A stretch of 64,000 nucleotides of DNA, taken from assembly GCA_036924285.1 (NCBI GenBank), contig JAYKYS010000002.1:34828501-34892500 (forward strand), read 5' to 3'. The notes below the pieces were generated by a model that was given only the letters and a program-made list of their open reading frames with translations, did not search any database and was not told the DNA's origin. Made by a program: the position numbers and the translations under genes. Positions 44,414 to 57,107 of the stretch are shown in pieces (the first letter of the stretch is position 1; the number at the start of each line of letters is the position of its first letter). Origin of the DNA: Asterella californica. Lineage: Eukaryota; Streptophyta; Marchantiopsida; Marchantiales; Aytoniaceae.

Positions 44414-46692
44414 AAACCGCTCCGAGTCTATTCGTTCTCTTCGCATCGAACTAGAGTGTACTCTGACTGAAAAGAAGTTTTCCATGATAATCAAGGAAGT
44501 TTTCCAGAAGATGACCAGTTTGCACCAGAACTACTACCGTCATTTCCAAACAGTGCCGCGCCAATGTGTCGGTAGCCAAAAGAATCTTCGCCGAACAAAC
44601 TGGAAATGGATTGAGAAGGGAACCCTACGTATCGTCCACAGTTTTCCCTGCTCCTGCTGGTTTAACGAGATATTATTGAAAATTTGCTGGTGAGACGAAA
44701 CCGATTTTTTAAATTCGAATAGGTTTAAGCGAGTTTATGTGGAGGGAAGAGGTGAAGATGTGGTCAGTGATGTCTGCTCTCAACAGAAAACAAGCACCAC
44801 CTTACTAGGATGACAATCTACGTGTACACGGCAGTGACCAAGTTTTGTGTGTAGTTCTACGAATTCTACATCTGCCTGCCGTTTGGAGATCGAGTATCGG
44901 TCAGGGAGAGAAACGCGAAACAAACTCAGCTTTATCATAAGATTTATAAGAATCCAAGTGTATAGGATAAAGCCCTGGAGAAACTAACTTTCATGGATCG
45001 CACTGGATCCGCAAAGATGGGAGCTACTAACAAACTGAAGGGCAAAACTTCGAACTACATCCTCTCGTTTCCAGTTCTGCAATATGTCCAGCCGAAGCTT
45101 TCGTGCGCTTTGTTAGCGTGCACACACCACCCGATCTATCATCACCACCTTCAAAGATTCGAGTAACCTCGAGAAAGGTTACGAACAGTCAGCTCTCCTC
45201 CCAATCTTCGGGGAGGGGTTACGTCCATCAACAAGCTGTAGAAAAAACTCTTGCATCCCAACTGTAAACTCGTCCGGAGAACCAGGGAGACATACAGGAA
45301 ACAATACTGTCACAGCAGTAGTACCGTAGTTAGTCAGACAACACAAGGCCACGGGTGCATGGACTCATGAATGTCTTGAAATGCATGCCAGGCAGATCTA
45401 GAGAACGGCTTGTCGGACCAGCGTCGAACTCTCACATCACACCGATTCATCCATCAGGACGTAGCGAAATTCTAGTAGAGCTCTTGAAATAGTTAACTAG
45501 CATCATGCCTGTATGTATAATATACACGACGCAGGATTCAGACATGTGGAGTATACATGTCTCTGTCTCAAAAGCTGGCTTCTGATTCATTTCTGATTTC
45601 TACTGTTCTCTGGGACCTGGGAAGGACAAGCAGCATGCATGCGAGTGGTAAGCTGAGCACACTACTGTACCGTGCACCTCCTGGATCTTTTGTGGGATGG
45701 GTCACTCTCTGAGATGCTGCTGCTGGCCCATGCGCCAAATGGCGATTTCGCTGCTCGGCTTCCAATTAAGCACGTCTGTCTTGACCAGCTGCGAGCTCCT
45801 GCTGTTCGGTAATTCAGATATTCTAATGGTTGAACAGTCTACAGTAGATTCCAGTTTCCCAGTGCGGATTCTCATTCAGAGATGAGCTTAACTAACTACG
45901 GTACCACCATAGCCAGGTCCTGATCATGAGCAGAGAGCAATATCTCGATCGGGTTTCCAGCTGCTGCAGTCATTGGCCGTGTCTACCTCTTTCTCGCTCG
46001 TTAGAGACTTCATGAGAGAAAGAGGAGAGGTAGATCTGGATCAAGCTAATCAAGCAAGGGGAGATATGCTCACAAGAGTGGTGGTGAAGCGTTAACTAGA
46101 TAATCGGGTAGGAGATCATTGTACATAACAGTCAGAAACAGGGAGATGCTTTTAGTGAGAGGAACGTTCTGAACAATGTGGAAATTCCAAGTATCTGTAA
46201 CGTAAACCGTAGAATCAAGAAGTATAATCTGAGAACTGAAATGTCAGATAACAACACGATTTGAGGGCTTGTCCGTTACTTCTTGCTACTTAATTATTCT
46301 ATATCCCTTTGAAGTCCGGTGAGGTTGTTGCTATAATATGCGCATTTGCATAGCTAGGTAACCGTTAAATCTGCAGGAATCTTCAGAAACATGCACTACT
46401 TCACTTCGGATGATTCTCAAGCAAATGCGTAGCCCTCGCAATGCTATTTCAAGCGTTGGAACTGGCAGTGGAGGACGGACCGACCTACGCGCAGATCGGA
46501 GACTCAGTAAAATCCTGAGAGCTCTCAAGCCCTCAAGGAAATTGAGCCCAATAACTGGTCTGATGTCATCTGATACGATCTGCTGCATGCTGCTGTGTTG
46601 AATACCGCGAGAGTTAGCAGGAGCTCACACTCACAGCTGAAGCTGGGGACATAAGATCAGACAATGAATCAGTCATCAACTCCAGAGTCCGA
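44414..46692. other. Intergenic, no gene recognised
   Basis: Short ORFs only, without motifs and without consistent splice sites. No repeat shared with the rest of the window was noticed. Confidence 0.4.
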
Positions 46693-46888
46693 GGTCATTG
46701 GAGGTGCCTCAGTAAAAGAACAAGGAAACATGGGAACAGTGGGAGTTACAACTCAGATACACAAGAAGGAGATAGTAACGAACACACAAGAGGGAGAAAG
46801 AACTGAGCGGCCGTTAGGACAGATATTCCACAATGACAACTGAACAGTGTTAAAGAAAATGAACGTGAACTTATATTATCCTTCAACA
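46693..46888 (-). repeat. 3' LTR of copia element 2
   Basis: About 196 bp; on the minus strand it starts TGTTGAAGGATAATATAAG. It matches the 5' LTR with roughly 85-90% identity by eye. Confidence 0.88.
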
Positions 46889-47560
46889 CCCCCTCGTAAG
46901 ATCCCGTGCAGTTCACATATACCAAAGCCATTTCTCAGTTTATGAAACTGAGGTTTAGACAAAGGTTTAGTGAATATATCTGCTAGTTGGTCATAAGTAT
47001 GTACCCAAGTGGCACATACCTCTCCACTTTGTATTTTATCACGAATAAAATGGACCTGCACCTCAATGTGCTTTGTCCTTGCATGATGGATTGGATTTCT
47101 GGCAAGAGCAATGCTACTCATGTTATCAGTAAAAATGATAGCTGGTTCTCTTTGAACCTCTCTTAGATCTCCAGCATCCATCTTATCCACACGACTTCCT
47201 GAACTGCATTACACAGTCCATGATATTCGGCTTCAGTGGATGACAAAGAAGAAACTTTTTGTTTCTTACTTTGCCAAGTAACAGCTGCACCTGTAAGCAA
47301 GAATGCATAACCAGATCTTGATTTTCGGTCTATGACATCACCTGCCCAGTCAGCATCCGTAAAGCCTGTTAGAACTTTAAGATTAATTGAAGTAAACTTC
47401 AGTCCATGAAACGCAGTACCTTTCAGATACTTGAGTACTCGTTTATGTGCCTTCAAATGTGGAACTCTTGGATCCTCCATCTCTTGGCCAAGCTTGCTTA
47501 CAGCATAAGCTAGATCTGGTCTGGTCGTTACAACCAAATAGATCAATTTTCCCACTAGTC
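46876..47560 (-). pseudogene. Copia RNase H region of element 2
   Basis: The frame at 47555-47163 carries YLVVTTRPDLAYAV, then LKYLKGT, TDADWAGD (first catalytic acidic residue) and SSLSSTEAEYHGL (next catalytic acidic residue). The frame at 47190-46876 carries IIFTDNMSSIALARNP, HIEVQVHFIRD and the copia end QLADIFTKPL. The two are joined by a frameshift near 47170. The last frame runs into the polypurine tract and the first bases of the LTR. Confidence 0.85.
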
Positions 47561-47599
47561 TCTTGTATTCAGTTTTATCAACCGCTTCGTCAAATCCAT

Positions 47600-48467
47600 G
47601 CTGAGTAGACTAGTCCTTCGAAAGTATCATCAGAGTAGGCACTGGCTTGCAGTCCTACATCTGATACTCTTTCAATGTATCGTTGATGTACTTATCTTGT
47701 ACAAGGTACAGATCTTTTCCATCTTCGACTAAATGAACTCTAAGACAGTAGGTAAGTCTGCTCATGTCAGTCATCTCAAACTCTGTAGATAATTGTAACT
47801 TCACTAAAGAGATAGTCTCTTCATCGCTGCCTGAAAGGATTACATCATCCACATACAGCAGCAACACTACTCTCCCTTTTGCTGTAACTAGGATATATAA
47901 ATTAGGATCTCCCTTTGTAGAAGAGAAACCCTTCTTCTTTAAGAAACTGTCTATCCTAGTAAACCAAGCTCTAGGAGCTTGCTTAAGGCCATACAAGGCT
48001 TTACGAAGTTTGTATACTAACTGTTCTTTTTCAGCAACCTGAAAACTTTGTGGCTGCTGTATGTATACTTCCTCTTGTATCTTATCATTCAGAAAAGCAT
48101 TCTTCACATCTAGTTGCCATACTTTCCAGTTATGAAGCATAGAATATGCTATTAGCAGCCTAACTGAACTCATCTTCGCTACAAGAGTAAACGTCTCATC
48201 ATAGTCCTCCCCTTGCTGCTGTAGATAGCCCTTGGCTACAAGTCGAGCCTTATATCTCTGAACTGTACCATCAGCATGGTACTTCGTTTTATACACCCAT
48301 TTAGTTCCAATCAACTTCTTTCCTTCAGGAAGAGTTGTCAAGAACCAAGTATCATTTTTCTGCAATGCAGTAAACTCCTCCTTCATCGCCTTTGTCCACT
48401 TCTCAGACTTCATAGCATCTTCGAACTTCAGTGGTTCTGCGTTATCAATCGTCTCTGCCAACCACAT
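47600..48467 (-). pseudogene. Copia reverse transcriptase of element 2
   Basis: The open frame at 48467-47655 (270 codons) contains GTKWVYKTKYHADGTVQRYK, ARLVAKGYLQQQGEDYDETF, WQLDVKNAFLND, ALYGLKQAPRAW and the catalytic LLLYVDDVIL. YVDD is intact. TYCLRV replaces the usual YFLG block. A frameshift near 47655 separates it from RNase H. The frame does not continue from integrase without breaks. Confidence 0.88.
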
Positions 48468-48960
48468 CTCATCAAGTCGAGCAGGTATCCTCTGATTCGA
48501 GTAGATCTTCTTACTTGATTCGGAAGTGGTTGATGCACTTGTTCAAGTATTGAAGTTGGAATTGCAACTTGTGTGGGAAGATCTACTACCAACTCAGGTG
48601 AGTGCATGATATGTTCTGTTTGAGCAACATCAACATCTACACCACCTCTAACAGCTTCTGGTACATTCTCATCAGACGAATTATCTTGTAACATATCAGA
48701 AAGAGGAAATCTGAAAGCTAGACTAGTACCATTGGAGGTGGTAGTCTCCTTCTTCTCTACCTCAAGATGAGCAGTATGATTTGCCTCATCAAAGAAAACA
48801 TCCCTACTAATGACAATCTTCTCTTTACAGTCAAGTAGTCTGTATCCCTTCGTTTGTTCAGAGTAACCTATGAAAGTGCAAACTTTAGAGGAGTCGTCTA
48901 ACTTCCTCCTTCCTCCTTAGCCACAAGTACATAGACCTTACACCTAAAAACTCGAAGATT
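48468..48960 (-). pseudogene. Copia integrase-RT linker of element 2
   Basis: The minus strand here encodes the variable C-terminal integrase region and acidic linker, including VRRSTRIRG (usual RRS-R-R) near 48520, in a frame (48694-48428) different from RT. It is broken by a stop and frameshifts. Confidence 0.65.
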
Positions 48961-49537
48961 TCAGATATCAGGTTTTATACCTGTGAAAGTCTCTTCAGGG
49001 CTCATACCTTCCACCACCTTTGTTGGACTTCGGTTGAGAAGGTATACTGCAGTGTTAACTGCTTCAGCCCACAGCTTCCTAGATAGTCCTCCATCTTTGA
49101 GTAGGCATCTGGTTACTTCAGCAACCACTCTGTTCTTCTTCTCCATCACTCCGTTTTGTTGTGTAAGGTGCACTTAGTTATCGTATGATGCCTTTGGACT
49201 TGTAGAAAGCCTCCGCTGCTTTGGACAGAAACTCCTCTCCTCTGTCACTCTTGATTTTTCGAATTTTCCTGCTAGTCTGAAGCTCAACCTCGGTTATGAA
49301 GTCTTTCATGTGTGTGAAAGCTTCATTCTTCTTCCTCAAAAACCTCACCCACATTTTTCGTGAGTAATCATCAACTATCAAAAGGTAATATTCAGCTCTA
49401 CCTAATGATGGAGGATCAATGGGTCCTGCTAGATCTATATGTAATAAGTCTAATGGAGCTGTAGCCCTTCTTGCTGCTGAAGGGAACTTCTTCTGAACCT
49501 GTTTTCCCTTCAAGTAGATCTCACATGGCTTGTGCAA
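48961..49537 (-). pseudogene. Copia integrase of element 2, frameshifted
   Basis: The frame at 49537-49178 has HKPCEIYLKGKQ (zinc-binding end), LLHIDLAGPID and the catalytic aspartate region YYLLIVDDYSRKMWVRFL, then IKSDRGEEFLS with the second catalytic aspartate. The frame at 49173-48961 continues with QQNGVMEKKNR, holding the final glutamate region, and LLNRSPTKV. A short frameshift/stop near 49175 breaks the gene. Confidence 0.88.
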
Positions 49538-49624
49538 AGAATCGAATTTCTAGACTCCATCAACTAGGTTGAACTTGCACAGCAAGTTCATTCTATCTGA
49601 ACTCATGTGATCTAGCCTTCTGTG

Positions 49625-50970
49625 TCACAAATCTGTCTTCTCTTGTACAGTAGCAATAAGCAAAACTTCAAGTAAGGAAGTAGCTTCAAGCTCATATAAA
49701 TGACCTACCACTTTATCTCTTGCTACTACACTTTGACTATCTTGTATGTTGCAGCCTTTGTTGTTGAAGTTGATGTAAAAACCAGCTTGGACTAACCTCC
49801 CAACACTGAGCAAGTTATGCACCACACCAAGTATGTACCAAACTCCCTCAACTTGAAATATTGCTCCAGTAGGTAGTTGGAGGTGAATATCACCTTGTCC
49901 CTTAACTTCGTATCTCTCACCATCTCCTAGACCAACTGTTGGTCCACTGGTGATCTCCTGAAAGTTGTGGAACCACTCTCGAATGGAAGAGATATGATTA
50001 AATGCTCTAGAATCTATCCACCATGGATGATCTAACTTACTGGTGTATAGAGCAGTAAAAAATAGCTGCTCATTACTTTCTCCTGGAGACTTAGCTTGAG
50101 CAAGATTTGCTCTGGTTTTGCCCTTACCAGTACCTTCGTGTCTTGTCTTCAATCTGCACTCACGAGCAAAATGACCTAGTTTATCACAGTAATGGCAGGT
50201 TCCATTCTTACGCTTCTTGTCACCTTGTGCATATGCAGAAGAGGCCCCTCCTTGGTTGATTGGCCCAGCATTACTATTCCACCTTTTGTTGGGAGGAAAT
50301 GGTTTCTTCTTCCTCTGAAAGTTTCCCCTCTGTTTGTTGATGTGCAGCAAAACAGATTCGTCACTTGCTGCTTTTCTTTTGTTCTTCTGTTCGATGTTGA
50401 TTTCTTCTTGTAGCATCAAACTCTCCAGTTCGTCCATCTCAATCTTTCCAGGACGTACCTCCATAGCTTTCACAAATGCCTCATAAGCAGACGGGAGACT
50501 TTCAAAAAATGAATGAATAACTTCTGAACTCTCAACTCTTCCTCCTAAGGTTTTGATGTCCTGTAAGAGAGATTTGAGGGCCATAAAATGATCCTCAATG
50601 CTCTTACCCTCTTGCATCTGCAAGGTTGCGAGCTTACTCTTAAGAACACTCAACTTCCCCTCTTTCGTCACTTCATGTTTCCTAGTAAAGATATCTCATG
50701 CTGCTTTCGAAGTTTCTGTATCTAGGATATCAACTAGTTCAGCATCTTTCACTATCATCTTGATAACAGAAAGTGCTAACTGATCACGTCTGTCCCAAAC
50801 GATAACTTCTTCAGCAACAATTGGTCTCTCATGTAAACCAGTAACAAACTTCCACAAGTCATATCCAGCAAGTATGACCTGTACCTTAGCTCTCTAAATA
50901 GGGTAGTTCGAAGTATTCAACTTACGAGAATCAGAAAGTAAGTTCTCAGTTATGGTAACTGATGTCATTG
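49625..50970 (-). pseudogene. Copia gag-protease of element 2
   Basis: The main frame (50671-49625) is 348 codons. It holds a gag core, a CCHC zinc knuckle CHYCDKLGHFAREC near residues 160-173, a basic linker and the protease WWIDSRAFNHIS. The protease active site is normally D-S-G-A; here Gly is Arg, which should inactivate it. The gag start lies further upstream, at the Met beginning MTSVTITENLL near 50970, followed by KLNTSNYPI and then a stop where copia gag has Trp. Another stop lies just before the main frame. Confidence 0.85.
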
Positions 50971-51491
50971 TATACTGTGACGAAACTGGTTTAACCGAAC
51001 ACTCTCCAAATGAAACGAAACTTGGTACGATTGTTGGAAGAGTGAAAGTAAGACCTATAATATATGAGAGGTGTGGGATAGAGGTAGACCATGAAAAATT
51101 TAGTTTCCTCAAAAAAGACCTCTAAGACCTTCAAATAGAGGATCAAAGTTAGACCAAGTATGGTGACAGTTTGAAACGAGGTCAGAATTGGTCGAAAAAG
51201 ACGGAGTCTTTTTTTACCGATAAAGTGCCCTCAGAATTCACAGAAAACGTCTCTAACCCCCTCAAAATGCTGATCAAAGATGAGTTTAAGATAATTTGTT
51301 ATCATCACGAAAAATCCAAGAAAGGATGTATCCTACTTAATTCGGCCCTTCCTGACAAGACATCATAAGTGGGTGCCCTTGAAATCATCAAAAAGCCTCG
51401 AGAAACCCCTCATAATCGAATTTCAAACTCTCTGGAACTGTAAAATAGTCTCAAAATCTGAAAAATTTTGATCACAACTCAGTCCACATTC
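50971..51491. other. Leader of copia element 2, no gene
   Basis: About 520 bp between gag and the 5' LTR. No initiator-Met primer site is found beside the LTR. The small plus ORF at 51171-51368 has no motif. A secondary insertion or another primer type could explain this. Confidence 0.45.
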
Positions 51492-51681
51492 GGTCATTGG
51501 AGGTGTCTCAGTGAAGGAACAAGAAAACATGAGAACAGTGGAAATTACAACTCAGATACACAAGAAAGAGATAATAACGGACACACAAGAGAGAGAAAGA
51601 ACTGAGCGGCCGTTAGGAAAGGTGTTACACAGAGACAACTGAACAGAAGAAAAGAACATGAACTTATATTATCCTTCAACA
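51492..51681 (-). repeat. 5' LTR of copia element 2
   Basis: About 190 bp, parallel to the 3' LTR, with shared GAACTGAGCGGCCGTTAGGA and ATATTATCCTTCAACA (plus strand). It is outermost on the right and drives minus-strand transcription. Confidence 0.88.
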
Positions 51682-53212
51682 TGCTGCAGCCCGTAGGTGC
51701 CGCGTGCTGGCCATGGAGCAGAGTTGTTGTATCTTGATCGGCAGTCAACGTTGATGAACCAGTATACGAAGAATGAATTGCTCTTAACCTCAAGAGATCT
51801 GGATGTTCAGTGCGGTGATCATGATAGAATGATATTTACTTCAACCGGAATGAACCGATGAGAATATGATGTGGACTCGATCGACCGAACAGCTAGGCCA
51901 TCTCTATCTTGGTCTACGACTACTCTAGCAACCCAACCGACGATTCGGAAGTGTATCAAGCTAGCATGTGTTATATCTAATTGATTTGATCTGCTGTTCA
52001 TCATTGATTCGCATGTAATGTACACCCGGCTGTACGTAGCTACTCCTTTCTCTCTACTCGTAACATTCCAGTACGTTCGAATCGTTCGAACAGATGTTCC
52101 ACTAACTTCGAGCAAAGTATGCAGCAGTAGTAAAAGGATCGGCACCTTCGAGCCGAATAAAGTCGGTCGCTACACACTTGGGGCAAGCAGGCAGGCAACG
52201 GACGATCGAGGAGGTAAATATCCTCTTCAACGATCGCGAGAGAGAGAGGGTTTCCCCGGTCTATCTGATACGTGTCGAGCCGCGATAGCAGTAGACGTCG
52301 CGCCGGTAGCTGAAGTAGAGGCCGAGGTGACAGACCATAGGCCGGAGCAATGAATTACCAACAGAAATGCACAATTTCTATTCAGGAAGAATCAAAGTAG
52401 AAACGGTACCATCACCCTACAAGCTATCACAAGTGGTCTGCCTTGCCAACACTGCTTGCCAGCTGGAATGTGGTTGTTCACTATCAACAGGATACAGAAT
52501 GCTCTCGGTCTGTTGAAATTGAGGTTGGATAGATACACCACCTTTGGTAAGTAGGTGTTTCCTGCATAACTTACAAGAAAATTTATGAAAGAAACTCATG
52601 TCAGAGAAAGACGAGCCTGGAAGGAAATAAACTGGTTGTTTGACTTACGTACGCGTGTGTGGAGCGTTCGACATATCAAAGTACAAGACTCCGAACCCCA
52701 ATTATACCACCCAGTATATAAAACCACTGGAGGAAAATGTCTATGATTCGTAATCGATGTGAGAAATCGTAGCTTGAGTTCCAGAAATGGGTCCGCCGTC
52801 GACAGATATTTCGGATCGCCGTGGATCATAGTTGTTCGTCGATGCAGAGTATACAGAAAGAAGAAAGCGAGGATCCACCGAGTGCCTGCTGGTCTGGAGA
52901 CAAATCCGACACCATATGGACATCTACCTGAGCGATGAGAGTCTCCATTCACACTACGGAGTACGCGTAGATGGAGTTATTAGGCGAAGCGTGCATGCCC
53001 GCAAAGCTAGGACTGATCTGGATGGCGAGGCGAAACTATACGATTACGATGGTTTCGGTTGATGTAGGAACCGTTATCAAGGCCTGCTGTTTCGACGAGA
53101 GGGTATGAGGGCGGAAGGGAAACGGGTGCGCCGCCCCTCTTCCAACCCTCTCTGTCGAAAACGCACCGATCGACGAGGTCAGGAGGTCCCGGGGGCGACA
53201 AGTTAAGTCACG
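51682..53212. other. Intergenic / presumed 5' region of the coiled-coil gene
   Basis: No gene is recognised. A short open stretch on the plus strand (52018-52353) is arginine- and glutamate-rich but motif-less. A GCGAGAGAGAGAGGG purine run lies near 52226. Confidence 0.4.
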
Positions 53213-56200
53213 TTGACGGATGTGGTTGCCATGATGATGGCAGCCATAGGTACCATGCTCTCTTCGTCGTCGTCGACGTCGCCAGCAAGAACTCCACCGA
53301 ACTCGAGCGAGGCAGGAAGGGGAGGAGGAGCATCTGGCACTGAGCCCAGAACACCAGAGCCTCCGAAAGTCGGTGCTGTCGAATCCTACTTCACGAATCT
53401 CGCTGAGGATATAGTCAACGTTTCCCCGTACCTCGGCCGAGCACGAGTCCCCCAAGTCTGTAAGTGGCGCGACAAAGAAGGTTTACTCGGAGAAATCATC
53501 GACTTGAAAGATGCTCTCGACACTTCTGCCATCCATCTCGCCGAACACAGGCACGAGTACGTTAGACGTCTCGCCGAGAATAGGTACGTAAACACGTCCG
53601 TGCTCATTGATTGATCCACCACCACATTATGGATAAATTTGCTTATTCATCTCATGTCAAGCAATTTAAGTCCTTTCATGGTACGTCGTACGTAAGACTT
53701 GAGGGTCGTCACAGTAGCTGGTGCACTGCAACCGAATCCTCGACAATGGAATTCGAACCTGCCAGTGGACATCACGTCCAAAACTCTTGTGTAACAGTGC
53801 GTGGTCTTGGTGATGTCGGTACACGGCGAGAGTATAGGTGAAGCACGTAAGAATCTGGTAGGATGAGATACAGTAGCCTCTTCAAAGTTTCCGACTGCCT
53901 GGTCCGTTTCTGCCTCGGATCAAAATCCGGCTTTACAGTTGAAAGGAGCGAGCACTGCCGACTTGACAAGATGATCGTGTTCGATTCATCCATGTGGAGT
54001 TGGCTGTTGGTGTAGTCCGTCATTTGGTATCATTCATTCACTCAGCAGCTCTCGAAGCTCCGAATTCCTCTGCCAGCAAGTGTTTTCGCTCCTGTCGAAC
54101 TTGAAGTTCAACATGCCGACCGAACCCTTCGCGCCATGTTCTAACCCCAATCACCGTCCTGCATGCATTGTCCTGGTGCTTAATCGCCCTCTGCCCTACA
54201 AGGTAGCAGGTTCGAACTTGCTGTACAATTTAAAAACTCAATCGCTATCAAGGAGGGCTTGCCTACCTGATTTTGTAGGCCCTGAATTCAAACTCGATCG
54301 AGACGGTTGGAACTCGCTAGTGGCACGTACTGTAATTATTACTTGTAATGCCGAGGCTTCGGCATCTGCGAACATCCTCCAACTTATACTTTCGGAAGCT
54401 GCTTTGCTTCACCCGGATGAAGAGGCAATACTTAGACGAAATGAACACAGGCATAATTCTAGAGATGACGTGATGTGCTAGTTACGAGATGGCGACAAAC
54501 AGACGAACAGAAATAGTCATCGAGGTTTCGCAGTAGGAATACGTTTATATAAATCCGTAGTTTCATTTCCTTTCAACTCCAATGTACGTAGGCTCCATCC
54601 TGAGGCCCTCTCTGTCCCTCTGTCTGTCTTCTCTCTGTAAAGCTCCAAGCTCTAGTCAGTGGAATTTTTGTGTTGTCCTTCCGTGCTCGATCGACCGAAC
54701 CATTGATTGAACCACTGGCCTCACCTTGGAGTTGCTATCAATCTCGAGACTTAAACGTACTGCCTGCTGTGCCCGGCCCCGGCATACAGAAATTGCAGTA
54801 TCCGTTTCTGCAAACCTGCATGGAACGTACATCGAGACTTCTCTGCCACCGCCAGATCTAGAGCTGCGGCTGACAACTTAGAAGTTGGCTCTCAACGAGA
54901 TAATTACTACCAGCCAGTTGCAAACTGGAATCGGAAATTATAGTAGGTTCCATACCTTCTTCTGCAAATCTGAAGAGCCAAGGGACTTAAGTGGTGATCA
55001 TATCAGACGGACGAACCGAACTTGCTACGACTCCGCACATGTTACCATATATAAACCGTCAATCTTGAGAAACTCATCAGATGACCTCCATGAACACCTG
55101 CTGCTGCTGCTGCATAGAAGTCCAATTCTGCTCTAGATACAGTATGTCGTCGAGAGTTAGGAACATGCATATCATCGATCGTTGGAGTTTTATTGAACCT
55201 AAGTATGTACCGGAAATGGAAATGATTCACGCCTGTAATATAATGGATGCGGCAATTGCAAATCGGTCTCAAGAGAGCGGACCACACCTGTACATATTTT
55301 GTGTGCATGCAGGAAACTGGAAAGGCGGGTAGAAGAGTTGGAGATGCGCGGAAACTATGACGCCCCACGAACCGGCGGTGATGTTCGTCTGGAAGCGAGA
55401 GTCAAAGGCAAGACACAATTCTACCTACATTGTAGAGTGTAGATCTTACGGCTTCCGAGCGCATCAGTATTCGTCGACGGAGCTGCAATCCATGCATCTG
55501 AAATTCAACCTAGTAAGCCACCTCCACGAGTCAGTTTATACAGGCAGGTTTTTGCCAAGCTGATCGTTTGTTAAAGCACTCCGACAGTTCTATACCACCT
55601 CCTCGTAGAAATAGAAAGATAACACGAACAGGTGAGAAGAACCCGCACAGTGGAAAACCAAAATGGAGAACATGGAGGAGAAGGCAAATGCAGAAAGGAG
55701 GAATTTGTGTACTTCTACGGTAGAAGTAGAACTAATCGCAAGCGTATTGTAGCCTCCCTAATGCAGTGCAAGCTTCTATTGGCTCATGTCATCTTGAAAT
55801 TCCATACGAGCTCAGAGGTTCAGAAGTAAAAGCAATTTCTCACAAGCATTCAGGTTACCAGGTGAACTAAAACAAGAGCAGATTCAAGGTTCTGAATGTT
55901 TCTGTTTTCGATAGGTTTGGAGGCGCAATACAATGTGTTGACTGACGTTGTGGCTGCACGGAAGCATGGCGAACTTTACGAACTGTCCAGGGACCTCCGC
56001 GCTACGAGAACAAGAGTAAGCCCACAACTTGGAAATGATCGGGTGCTAGGATGATGTCGCTCCATTGATTTTGCAATTCAAAGAGCGCTCTGAACGCGCA
56101 GTGCTTGTCATGACCGGCCACTGCTGTAGGAAACTGAGGTCGAACGAGATACATACGCTGCTGAAATTGGAAGGCTCAAGATTCTCCTACAGCATCTGAA

Positions 56201-57107
56201 GTCGCTGCTGCAACAAGTCCAAGAGGAAAACTTGGACTTCAATATGTGCGTGAAACATCTGGGAAAACTTACTGTAAACAACCCGAAGCTCCAGCGAACA
56301 CTCGAGGTACTTGAGCAGCATCTTCCTTCAGTTGTCAGTTGCCTTCAGTCGTGATAGCATCACGTATTTTTGGAAACAGCCAGACTCCGAGTTACGAAAT
56401 CAGCTTTGCCGACTTTGATCTGAACCGACGAAATCTACAATTTCGCTTTTCTTGTGCACTATTGCAGTCAGATACCTACAGAAGCTGAAGTTGGCCCAAC
56501 GAAAAATGCAAATCCGTAACGTTCACTTCTCACACAGAATCACGGATCTAATAGTTCCCCATTTAAAGTCAAAACTGTTATGAGACCACCGGAGCGCACT
56601 AGATCTTCTCTCCACAGTTTCTGCCACAATTTCGAGCATCTGGATTGTTGCATTTCGCAGCTACTATCCCGCTATTTCATCGGCCCTGTCTGTCCGCAGG
56701 GCCTTAGCTTTTCTGTTTCACAATGTAACCTGATGTGGTTTTCTCCTCTGTTCTTCCATACTGTCTCTACCCCACGTAGCAGTGGACGTATCAATGCGAC
56801 CGTTACATGACAATTTCGTGTTGTTTGGGCCGGTCCGAAGGGTTTGCAGGAGAGCGTCAAGAAAGGGAAGGCAGACATTCAGGCCCAAAAGGGCAAAGGA
56901 GAAGCAGCCACCTCTGCTTTAAAGAAGTGGGCGAGCAAATACTCGTCTCTCGAATCGCAGTCACAGAGTTTGTCCTCACAGCTGAGAAGCGCGGAGAAGG
57001 ATAAAAGCAAGAAGCAACGAAAGTTTCAGCAAGTAGGATACGATCGGATGAATTTCGACAGGCAACTAAAGCAAGAAACACCAAGCGAAATGTCATCAGA
57101 CTTCTAA
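53213..57107 (+). CDS. Probable coiled-coil protein gene, spliced, function unknown
   Basis: Several plus-strand exons have consistent splice phases. Exon 1 is 53213-53583: a Ser/Pro-rich start, then a folded-looking part VESYFTNLAEDIVNV, YLGRARVPQVCKWRDKEG and HRHEYVRRLAEN. Its phase-2 donor (GTACGT) fits an acceptor at 55312, giving R-KLERRVEELEMRGN from 55313 to about 55432. A further exon around 55650-55710 is uncertain. Then come about 55917-56015 (LEAQYNVLTDVVAARKHGEL, donor GTAAGC), 56130 to about 56312 (ETEVERDTYAAEIGRLKILL and on), a possible exon at 56471-56560, and a last exon 56850-57107 ending in TAA. The central and C-terminal parts are heptad-rich coiled coil. I do not recognise the family; such proteins often serve cilia, centrosome or cytoskeleton. 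The 1.7-kb first intron holds a tRNA-like repeat. It is convergent with the NAT10 gene. Confidence 0.55.
54145..54225 (+). repeat. tRNA-like (SINE-like) sequence in the first intron
   Basis: GCAGGTTCGAACTTGC near 54207-54222 forms a perfect B-box/T-arm, preceded by GTGCTTAATCGCC and a small stem CTGCC/GGTAG. The A-box to B-box distance is somewhat short, so it is a degenerate tRNA-derived repeat and not a functional tRNA gene. Confidence 0.4.

Larger units (their letters stand above)
46693..51681 (-). mobile_element. Ty1/copia LTR retrotransposon (element 2), near full length but mutated
   Basis: Two direct LTRs (46693-46888 and 51492-51681) enclose copia genes on the minus strand in the order gag-protease-integrase-RT-RNase H. 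A polypurine tract (GAGGGGG on the minus strand) directly precedes the 3' LTR at 46889-46895. A typical primer site was not found next to the 5' LTR; instead about 500 bp of unrelated leader (50.97-51.49 kb) follows. No target duplication is visible. Stops occur in gag and between integrase fragments, and the RT and RNase H frames are separated. The reading frames are still long, so this copy is much younger than element 1. Confidence 0.9.

Noticed and set aside
53036..53455. 139-codon minus-strand ORF
   Set aside because: Shadow of exon 1 of the plus-strand coiled-coil gene; arginine-rich and without motif.
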